A stretch of 64,000 bases of DNA from Ursus arctos. Its lineage: Eukaryota > Chordata > Mammalia > Carnivora > Ursidae. A model generated the notes under the pieces. It had not been told where the DNA came from, did not search any database, and saw only the letters and a program-made list of their open reading frames with translations. A program made the translations under genes and the position numbers. Where the stretch lies: positions 95,580,128 through 95,644,127 of the forward strand of contig NC_079873.1 in NCBI RefSeq assembly GCF_023065955.2, given 5' to 3'. Positions 56,598 to 64,000 of the stretch are shown one piece after another; position 1 is the stretch's first letter, and every line of letters begins with the position of its first letter.

Positions 56598-57979
56598 CTG
56601 CTTTTTCCATTTATCAGCAAATTATTCTTTTTTATTTCTGAGTATCCAATAGTGTGAATTTACGAGTTTGTTTATACATTCACCTGTGGATGAGCATTTG
56701 GATTGTTTCTGATTTTTGGTCGTTATGAATAAAGCTGCTATAAACAGTCTCATACTGGTTTTTATGTGAACGTGAGATTTCATTTCTCTTGCGTTGAATG
56801 CCTGGCAGTAGGATTGTTGGTTCAAATGAGAAGTATATATTTAATGTTACCAAAAACTACGTAATTGTTTTCTAAAGTGCCTGTACCATTTTTTTTTTTT
56901 TATTTGCAATGCAAGAGTTTTCCAGTTGCTCTGCATCCTCTCCAGGGTTGGGCATTTTCATTGTAATAGGTGTGTAGTGGAATCACATTGTGATCTTAAT
57001 TTGTCTTTATTTCCCTAATGTTTAATGAGACTGAGTAACATTTTGTGCGATTATTTGCCATTACTGTATCTCCTTTGGTGAAGTATCTCTTCATGTGGTT
57101 TATCCATTTTTAAAATCAAATTTTGTTTCCTTATTCCTCTTTTTTGACAGTTATTTATATATTGTGGATATAATCCTTTGTTAGACATGTGATTTGAAAT
57201 TATATTTTTTAGAATGCAGCTTGTCCTTTCATCCTAGTAATGGAGTTGTTTTTGAGCAAACATTTTTAATTTTGATGAAGTCCAAATTACCATTACTTTA
57301 AATTGGTTGTGATTTTGGTTTTATAATAAAGAATTCTGCCAGATCTAAGTCCAGAAGAATTTTGCTCCTATGTTTTCTTCTATTGGTTTTATACTTTATC
57401 ATTTTACATTTGGGTATTTGATCCATTTTGAGTTAATTTTTTGAATAAGACATAAGCAATAGATTGCGGTTTTAACTTTTTCACATGACAGTTTAATTGT
57501 TCCAGAGCCAAGCTGCGTTGTTAGGTGTGTGCACATTGAGGATTATTATTTCTTCATGATGATGTGACCCTATTATCATTATGTAATTAATGTCCCTCCT
57601 TATTCCTGGTAATTTTCCTCATATGTAAGTTAGCTGTGTCTCATGTCAATATATTTACTCCTACTCTCTTTGAATTTGTGTTTTCCCGGTATTTCTTCTT
57701 TCAGACTTTTATTTTTAATCTGTGTATATCTACTTATTTAACGTAGGTGTCTTACAGACAACACATAGTTGGGTCTTAAACAGGGCATTTAGGTGTTTTT
57801 TTTTAATGCAGTCTGAGTGTCGGTTTTCATTTGTGTTTTATACCATTTGCATTTTATTTTAGTAATTTTTCCTTGGATTGGGTCTATAATTTTGTTTTTT
57901 TGTTTTCTGTTTGTCTTGTTCTTTTGTTTCTCTGTGGTTCATATCTTGCCTTCTTTTTGATTATCTGAATAGCTTTAAT

Positions 57980-58169
57980 TTTTTTTATTTTTTTTATAGA
58001 TTTATTCATCCATTTGAGAGTGGGGAGAGGGGCAGAGGGAGAGAGTCTTTCAAGCAGACACCATCCTACCTTGGAGCTAGACACAGGGCTCCATCCCAAG
58101 ACCCTTGAGATCATGACTTAAGGCTAAACCAAGATCAACTGCTCAACCTACTGACCCAGGTGGGTGCCC
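57980..58169 (-). mobile_element. Can-SINE (SINEC), longer-head subtype, minus strand
   Basis: T-rich tail, 'gatttattcatccatttgag', purine-rich body, 'gagatcatgacttaaggcta' then 'aaccaagatcaactgctcaa' and a head with an internal 'ggtgggtgcccc' duplication. TSD: 'ctgaatagctttaa' on the left and 'ctgaatagctttta' on the right. Confidence 0.93.
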
Positions 58170-59059
58170 CTGAATAGCTTTTAGTATCCTATTTTAATTA
58201 ATCTATTTTTCCCCCTATATACAGTCATATTTGTAGTGATTGCTCAAATTACAATATACGTATCTGTATTTTTACAGTGTACTTAGGGTTGGTATTTTAC
58301 CACTTCAAGTAAAATGTAGAAGCCTTACACACATATAGAGTTCTTTATCTTTCCTCCTTTTATGTTAATATTTCTTTGCCCTTTGTGGTTTCGCATGACC
58401 AATCCACTAATGATGCAGATTTTCTTATATGTAATCTCTGGATGCTTTCAATATTTTTCTTTATTTTTGATTTTTACCTATTTGATTATCATGTAATCTA
58501 GGTTTGGTTTTCTTTTGGTTTATCCTCTTTTAGTATGCTATACTTCTTTTTTTGTAAATTTATTTCTTTTGGCAGATTTGAGAAGATTATAACTATTATT
58601 GTATAAAAATGTATTTTATGTTCCAGTCTTTTTCTCCTGTCATTCTGGGACTCCAGTGACACAGTGGCCTTTTAATATTGTCCCACATGTCCTTTGGGCT
58701 CTGTTCATTTTGTTAAAATTTGTTTCTGTTATTCTGATTACATAATTTACTTTAATCTATGCTTATGTTCACGTCCTCTTTCATACTCTGTCATCTCCAT
58801 TCTGCTGTTGAACCCAACACAGTGAAAATTTATTTTGTATTCTGTGTTTTTTAATTTTAAAGTTCTATTCGGTTCTTTATTGTAATATATACCTTTGTTT
58901 TCTTAAAATTTTTGGTTGCATTCTGGGAGTTATGATTTTTATGTTAGGAGAGAATGGGTTCTATTAAAATCCATGGGAGATAGTTGATACTGTTAGTTTA
59001 GTATCTAATCAACATAGTTATGTTCAGACTATAAGTTCTAACTTGTTTTCTGTGTGATG

Positions 59060-59655
59060 TGGTTTGAAGTGGTGGGGTTCAGAGCCGACAGCCAAGAAAG
59101 AATTTTTGAGATGTCTTCTGTCTAAAAGGTGATTTTATTAAGGCATGGGGACAGGAACCTTGGGCAGAGAAGAGCTGCACTGTGGTTGTGTCCTGTGACT
59201 GATTATATACTTCAAGGTAGGAGGGGGTTAGGGACAGCACAAGCCTCAAGCTATTTTGGAAAGAAGGTTTCCAAGATCCTGAGGGATCTAACTCTTGTTT
59301 GGAAAAGGTCATTTATTATCGTTCAGTAAAAACTCAGTCATGAGACACTGCAGATGTGGATTAGTGAGCCATATGCTTGGAGGATGATTGCCAACATGTA
59401 TCTTGGGGGCTTGAGATAAAGGCAGTTTCAAAGGAATTTTTATACGTTAAAGAAGACTTACAGGACTACAGGATCTGGGGCGGGGCGGGGGGGTGGCGGT
59501 CAGGCTAAGTTGCCTTTTGCCCTTAGTGAAATGTCCACATTTAGGCAGCTGAGCTCCCAGAGGAAGGTCACTTTACCTGTTTCAGGGACTTGTCAGTGGG
59601 CTGTAGGCAGTAAGGAAATTTAATTTTTTCTTTTATCTTTGTTTCCCACATCATA
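59060..59655 (-). mobile_element. Retroviral-type LTR, copy 1 (family not named)
   Basis: On the minus strand it starts TGATGTGGGAAACAAAG at 59,655 and carries an AATAAA signal at 59,134-59,139 followed by the conserved block 'agacatctcaaaaattcttt', as expected for the R-U5 end of an LTR. It is matched by 59,893-60,402 and 63,660-64,000 in the same orientation. It contains a G-rich run at about 59,475-59,500. No termini-defining TSD could be read. Confidence 0.75.
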
Positions 59656-59892
59656 TGCATAGTAGTTTCAATGTCAATTTATTTGTGCAAATGTTTACTA
59701 TGCTCTTTGAGTTGAACATCATGTGTACCACTGGGAACTGAGTGGTGGTTCATATCATATTTCAGTTCTCATATCCTTTGTTTCTTTGTCTGTTCTTTGT
59801 ATGCACAGACTGCGGTGAGCCTGTTATGTTTTTGTCCTACACATATTTAAGGTGTCAGAGAAGAAGACCTGCCTCTGCCCTATAGTCCTGTT

Positions 59893-60402
59893 GTAGCAAA
59901 GACATTAGGGTTCGAAGCTGATGGCCAAGAAAGAATTCTTGAGATGTCTTTGGTACAAAAAGTTGCTTTTAGTAAAGCTCGGGGACAGGACCCATGGGCA
60001 GAAAGAGCTGCACCGAGGTCATGAGGAGTGGCCCGTTATATACTTTCAACTTGGGTGTTAGCTGTTCTTGGGAAAAGGTCATTTAACTACCATCTAATAA
60101 AACTTTAGTCATGAGATCCTTAAGATGTGTATCAGTATATGCTTGGGGGATGATTGCCAACACATATCTTGGGGGGTTTAGAAAGAAAGGAAATTTCTAA
60201 AGGAATTTTTATATGTCGAAGTAGCCTTACAAGATGGGAGGGGGGGTCGGGCTAGGATTGCCTTTTGCCCTTAGCAAAGTGTCAACATTGAGGCAGTTGA
60301 GTCCCTAAAGGAGTGTCACTCTGCCTGTTTCAAGGACTTGTCCATGGCCTGTAGATAGTAAGGAAATTTAATAATTTCTCTCTGCCTTTGTTTCCCAAAT
60401 CA
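59893..60402 (-). mobile_element. Retroviral-type LTR, copy 2
   Basis: Starts TGATTTGGGAAACAAAG on the minus strand at 60,402 and shares the body of copy 1 ('ggcccgttatatactttcaa', 'gagctgcacc', 'aagaaagaattcttgagatg'). The AATAAA equivalent has changed to ACTAAA, and it is about 85 bp shorter than copy 1. About 240 bp of unrelated DNA separates the two. Spacing and divergence argue against a simple recent tandem duplication. Confidence 0.75.
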
Positions 60403-60830
60403 GTCCTTCTACGTGGACTTAGAATCAAATTTTCATGAGACAGTTTGAGAGGAGAAAATCAATTATATGTGTATGTACCAGAATTCTACACAGACATGGA
60501 GATCCCAACGACAATAAGGCAACTTGAAGCTCATATGATCTGAGGAGGGGGTAGGGTAGCCATTAGGTGGAAGGTGAAAGGATATGTTTGGAAAAACAAG
60601 GTTGCTCTATTATGGAGATAAGTTCCTTAGGTAAAGGGCAGTCTCAGTTAATAGCTCTCTCTTCCTGGTACAGGCTCTCCTTTCCAGTCTGAACTTAGGC
60701 AATTGAGGGCCAAGGCAGAGAGCTTTTCAGGCCTCTGCTGGGTTTTGATTACTTTTACCTCTAATCTTTATGCCAAAGTGGCCCGTCTTGGGGAAGCCTG
60801 TCCTGGGCCCTTGCAATTTCTGAATCTTCC
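60403..60830 (-). mobile_element. LTR-like block, copy 2 of the 37.4-kb element
   Basis: Shares 'aaggtgaaagg', 'tttggaaaaacaa', 'ccttaggtaaagg' and 'gcctgtcctgggcc' with 37,356-37,625, and adds about 140 bp at the left ('atttgattctaagtccacgt' on the minus strand). On the minus strand it begins TGCAAGGGCCCAGGACAGG. It abuts LTR copy 2 directly. The family is not named. Confidence 0.65.
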
Positions 60831-60834
60831 CTCA

Positions 60835-62204
60835 AGTGTCACACATTAAAAGTTGAGCTAGTAAATCGTTCCATCTTATTGATGAACCAGTCTTAGTCCT
60901 GATGTTAGGTAAGTTCAGTTCAACTCATTTCAAGAGGTGATTATGCACATGTGTTTGCAGAGTAGGCCTATGGTTCAAGAAATCTAGTATTAAACAAGAG
61001 GTATTTCTATGAAAATAAATGAGAAAAACAATGGTTAATGATTAGGTCAAAATATATATCACTTTCTGATTTCTGAGAAATGCCTATGGAGAAGATTTCT
61101 GGATTTCAAGATTGAAGTATTTTCAGATATAGGGAGAGCAAGGCAGTGTCAGCCTGACAGATTTTTCTAGTTTGTTGCTGAAATGGCTCTGGTGATCTCT
61201 CAATGGCCCACACAGCAACAGGCATGAAGACTGTCTCTACAGTCTCTACTGTCTCTACAGCCGTTGTGGTGATTTCGCTGAAGTTTACATCGAGTTATTC
61301 ATATTTATTTTACAGGACTTCAGGAAAAAGGGCAGTTTTAGTTCTCAAATGAGTCCAATTCAGAAAGGTAGGAGAAAAATAAACTTGTTTGGAGAGTCAG
61401 GCTCTAGAAGAAATCAATATCTAGTCTAGTTTATCATAAACTGTATTAGAATCTAATATTCACTCAGGTGTGTTGTTCAAACAATTTTTGCTCTGTATAG
61501 TCACCCTCATTTTTATCAAAGGTAGCCAAATGAACATTTGTTGGTAAAACAAATTTAGTCTTAACAGCTTGTTCTAATTATTTACATGAGCACAGTAAGA
61601 ATAGTGATTGGCCAAGTAGGTTCTTTTAAATCTGTTTTGCTGGAACTTCTTATAAGGAGTTTCTAGATTGAACTTTTAATAGCCTCTCCAGGCCATAAGC
61701 CAAACCAAAAGTCCCTCCAAATTCTTGCCAGACTTTGCCTGGAATAATTCTAGATTTCGGTGATTTCCTCTCTTCTCTGATCCCCCAAATATCCTGAGGT
61801 TCTGGAACCTGCCAGGAAGTATTCTTCTTTACTCCCCAGGTAAGGCTATTGGAAACTCGGTAAGCAAGGTTTGTGGCCAACGTCTCCAAGTGGCTCTGTT
61901 GGCTCCATAAAGTCTATCTTAGTTCCTCAAATCTGATCATATCTGAGTCTATGCATATTTCAAATATGACATTCCAGTCAAAGCCTGGATATATAACCAG
62001 TGATTCCAATTGTATCCTGTTAGAAGGAAAACAAATTCTTATTGATCTTACGTAAATAAATGTATAACCATAAAAATACAACAATACTTACTGAGCTTTT
62101 TAATTCTGGAGATTCAGATAAATGTTCCAATTCTGCTTATAATGGTGTAATTTATCAAAATCGCAATTGCTTAGGTATCTTAAGAAACAAGATATCCTTA
62201 GATC
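60835..62204. other. Unassigned DNA between LTR copies; possible ERV internal remnant
   Basis: It lies between LTR copies 2 and 3, where an internal retroviral region would be expected. No reverse transcriptase, protease, gag or env motif was recognised on either strand. The minus frame at 61,650-61,889 (79 residues) has no domain I recognise. It may be non-coding leader, an old MaLR internal region, or ordinary unique DNA. Confidence 0.3.
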
Positions 62205-62224
62205 TGAGAAAACAAAACATTTTA

Positions 62225-62427
62225 TTTAATTTTTTAAAAGATTTTATTTATTTATTTATTTGAGAGAGAGATGAAGAGAGCATAAGCAGGGGGAATGGCA
62301 GAGGGAGAAGGAGAAGCAGACTCCCCTGCTGAGTAGGGAGCCTGATTCAGGGCTCAGTCCTAGGACCCTGAAATCATGACCTGAGCTGAAGGCAGTCACT
62401 TAACCACCTGAGCCACCCAGGTGCCCC
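62225..62427 (-). mobile_element. Can-SINE (SINEC), minus strand
   Basis: 'aaagattttatttatttatt', 'gagagagagatgaagagagc', purine-rich body, 'gaaatcatgacctgagctga' and head 'ctgagccacccaggtgcccc'. A 20-bp TSD with one mismatch: 'tgagaaaacaaaacatttta' at 62,205-62,224 and 'tgaaaaaacaaaacatttta' at 62,428-62,447. Confidence 0.96.
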
Positions 62428-62449
62428 TGAAAAAACAAAACATTTTAAA

Positions 62450-62900
62450 AGCTCAGCAATGCTTAAAGAAAGTTATAAAATATATTATCTTCCTGATTTC
62501 ATTTAGTCACATGTTATTAACTTTTATTTTGCTTTAATACAGTTTTTTCCTGCTGGTTTTTGAAATTTTTACCTAATTAAGTTTGATGATCCTATGGTCA
62601 CCAGAAACCTGTACTCAAGAGTTCTTTCTGTGAGTCTCACTGAAGGGGAAACACATTTGCAAGAGCATTAGTGTAAAACCGTAACTGTAAATAACAAGCC
62701 TTAACAATGGCCATTTTTGAAGTTTTGGTTAGAGTTCACTATGATGAAATTGGCAAGGTAATTTGGTTATTTCTGTGACATGTAATACCTCAAGAAAATA
62801 ACATACCAGGACATAAGATTTCTCGGGTATTATACAATTTTAGAACCCTTAATTACAATCTACGTAAATAAAAGCTAATGAGGTTTAGTATCAATTATTT
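62450..62900. other. Unassigned AT-rich intergenic DNA
   Basis: No exon or repeat recognised. Confidence 0.35.
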
Positions 62901-62913
62901 CCTGTTTTTTTAA

Positions 62914-63190
62914 AAAGATTTTATGTATTAGGGCACCTGGCTGGCTCAGTTGGTTAGGTGTCTGCCTTTAGCTTGGGTCATGATCCTGGGGTTGGGCTCC
63001 CTGCTCAGTGGAGAGTCTGTTTCTCCTTCTCCCTCTTCCTGCTACTTCCCCTGTTTGTACTCCCATGCTTTTATTTATTTTTTTTAAAGATTTTATGTAT
63101 TTATTCGACAGAGAACAGGAAGTGAGTGAGGGCCAAGGGAGATGGAGAAGCAGGCTCCCCACTGAGCAGGGGCGTGCAATTCCTGGGTCC
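62914..63190. mobile_element. Opposed pair of Can-SINE pieces (plus within minus)
   Basis: A plus-strand SINE starts at 62,930 ('gggcacctggctggctcagt') and runs to about 63,065, lacking a normal A-tail. A minus-strand SINE body begins at 63,086 ('aaagattttatgtatt') and runs to about 63,180. The same 16 bp, aaagattttatgtatt, also occurs at 62,914-62,929 before the plus SINE. The simplest reading is a plus SINE inserted into a minus SINE with that 16 bp as TSD, though a T-rich segment at 63,069-63,085 replaces the expected poly(A). Confidence 0.75.
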
Positions 63191-63194
63191 TAGA

Positions 63195-63476
63195 GTAGCT
63201 CTATTTTTAACTTTTTGAGGAACCTCCATCATGTTTTCCAAAGTGGCTGCACCAGTTTGCATTCCCACTGACAGTGTAGGAGGGTTTCCCTTTCTCTGCA
63301 TCTTCGCCAACACCTGTTGTTTCCTAAGTTGTTGATTTTAACCATTCTGACCAGTTTGAGGTGGTCTCTCCTTGTGGTTTTGATTTGTATTTCTCTGATG
63401 CCGAGTGATGTTGAGCCTTTTTTCATGTGTCTGTTGGCCATTCGTCTGTCTTCTTTGGAGAAATATCTGTTCATGA
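63195..63476 (-). mobile_element. L1 ORF2 C-terminal fragment, minus part of an inverted pair
   Basis: 'tttttgaggaacctccatca', 'agtttgcattcccactgaca', 'tcttcgccaacacctgttgt' and 'tctgttggccattcgtctgt' are reversed L1 ORF2 C-terminal landmarks. In L1 coordinates the right edge lies just downstream of the sequence in the adjoining plus-strand piece. The minus frame 63,229-63,474 is L1 derived. Confidence 0.92.
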
Positions 63477-63650
63477 GTAAAAATGGACTATTGGGAGTTA
63501 ATCAGGGTAAAAAGCTTCTGCACAGCAAAGGAAACAATCCAACAAATCTAAAAGGCATCCTATGGAATGGGAGAAGATTTTTGCAAATGACGGATTTGAT
63601 AAAGTGCTGGTATCCAAACTCTATAAAGAACTTACCAAACTCAACACCCT
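63477..63650 (+). mobile_element. L1 ORF2 fragment, plus part of an inverted pair
   Basis: 'aaaagcttctgcacagcaaa', 'gaatgggagaagatttttgc', 'gtatccaaactctataaaga' and 'acttaccaaactcaacaccc' are plus-strand L1 ORF2. This segment lies just upstream, in L1 coordinates, of the minus-strand segment to its left. The geometry of 5' part inverted relative to 3' part is that of twin-primed L1 insertions. Confidence 0.92.
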
Positions 63651-63659
63651 GATGCAGTT

Positions 63660-64000
63660 TTGGAATGTAGGTGAGGTTTAGTGCGGTGAGGTCTGGAGCT
63701 GACAGCCAAGAAAGAATTCTTGAGATGTCTTTGATGCAGAAAGGTGGTTTTATTAAAGCACGAGCACAGGATCCATGGACAGAAAGAGCTGCACTGGGGT
63801 TGTAAGGGGTGACTGATCATGTACTTGGGATTTTGGACAGTTAAGGAAAAGGGAGGTTTTCAAAAGAACTTTCCTATGCTAAAGAGGACTGGAGGCCTAG
63901 CCATTGTCAAGTTAAGGTTGTTTTTCCCTCTAGGAAGGCATTAGCCTTAAGACAGTTGGGAGCTTCCTGGAGAAATGTCACACATGTCCCATCCAATTGG
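63660..64000 (-). mobile_element. Retroviral-type LTR, copy 3 (runs off the window)
   Basis: Shares with copies 1 and 2 'gctgacagccaagaaagaat', 'tcttgagatgtctttgatgc', 'gaaagagctgcactggggtt' and 'gtcaagttaaggtt'; AATAAA is on the minus strand at 63,749-63,754. About 130 bp of the middle seen in copy 1 is missing. The 5' end of the LTR, in its own orientation, is beyond 64,000. Confidence 0.75.

Larger units (their letters stand above)
56140..58960 (-). mobile_element. Old L1 (L1M-type), minus strand, split by two SINEs
   Basis: Reversed 3' UTR ('tcacaaatgcataaagtcat', 'gttgcccctttgtagtcaaa'), ORF2 C-terminal region ('atgaataaagctgctataaa', 'gcgttgaatgcctggcagta', 'aagtatctcttcatgtggtt'), reverse transcriptase-side pieces and a 5' part including 'tttaacgtaggtgtcttaca'. 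No long frame survives, so ORF2 is fully decayed. SINEs interrupt at 56,395-56,597 and 57,980-58,169. The right boundary is estimated. Confidence 0.8.

Noticed and set aside
61650..61889. 79-residue minus-strand frame between LTR copies, considered as a viral gene remnant
   Set aside because: No retroviral motif could be recognised; only its location suggested a link.
1..64000. A bacterial-style operon, defence system or other undescribed gene system
   Set aside because: The whole window is mammalian intergenic or intronic DNA dominated by retroelements; no set of intact genes is present.

Overview
This window looks like a non-coding, AT-rich stretch of a carnivore nuclear genome. The main evidence is more than 25 copies or fragments of tRNA-derived Can-SINEs (SINEC). 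Several belong to a young subfamily with a head reading 'gcctgggtggcacagcgg' and a body ending '...gttccctctctcgctggctgtctct'. I associate that subfamily with bears and giant panda. This assignment comes from memory of repeat families, not from a search. No protein-coding exon, rRNA, tRNA gene, CRISPR array or CpG island could be supported. The longest open frames lie in retroelement relics, in simple repeats, or in unique DNA with no recognisable domain.

Layout. 1-1,430: minus-strand relic of an ERV-L-like pol (RNase H to integrase), split by a short tRNA SINE. 1,431-11,000: unique DNA with young SINEs at 1.6 and 3.6 kb, an MLT1-type MaLR LTR at 4.0-4.5 kb, and MIRs. 12.9-13.9 kb: minus-strand old L1 holding a 141-bp insert that is a diverged inverted copy of 7,260-7,396. 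15.5-21.6 kb: a retroelement stack made of a MaLR-like LTR, an old plus-strand L1, an old minus-strand L1 3' end, and a longer minus-strand L1 with recognisable ORF2 reverse transcriptase. 21.8-27.8 kb: another MaLR LTR, old L1, a MER5-like element, and a plus-strand L1 3' half split by a young SINE. 28-33 kb: mostly unassigned DNA. 33.7-35.5 kb: an ancient medium-reiteration repeat carrying a pentanucleotide microsatellite. 35.6-36.0 kb: tandem SINEs. 37.16-38.37 kb: a Tigger2-like DNA transposon with nested LTR-like and SINE insertions. 39-53.6 kb: SINEs, MIRs, an L2 3' end, MER20, a hAT-Charlie relic and microsatellites. 55.5 kb: a 25-bp SINE head inside a perfect 18-bp duplication. 56.1-58.96 kb: a minus-strand L1M with two SINE insertions. 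59.06-64.0 kb: three related minus-strand LTRs, a second LTR-like block (also present at 37.4 kb), an inverted L1 fragment and opposed SINEs.

Nothing here acts as a pathway or operon; the story is successive insertion of mobile elements. I did not find an undescribed functional system. The most unusual structures are the SINE-head microinsertion at 55.5 kb, the uncharacterised duplicated segment at 7.3/13.2 kb, the three-layer nest in the Tigger element, the LTR cluster at 59-64 kb, and a 64-bp tandem duplication carrying near-palindromes at 53.5 kb. Ends of old repeats are approximate, and family names rest on remembered consensus features.
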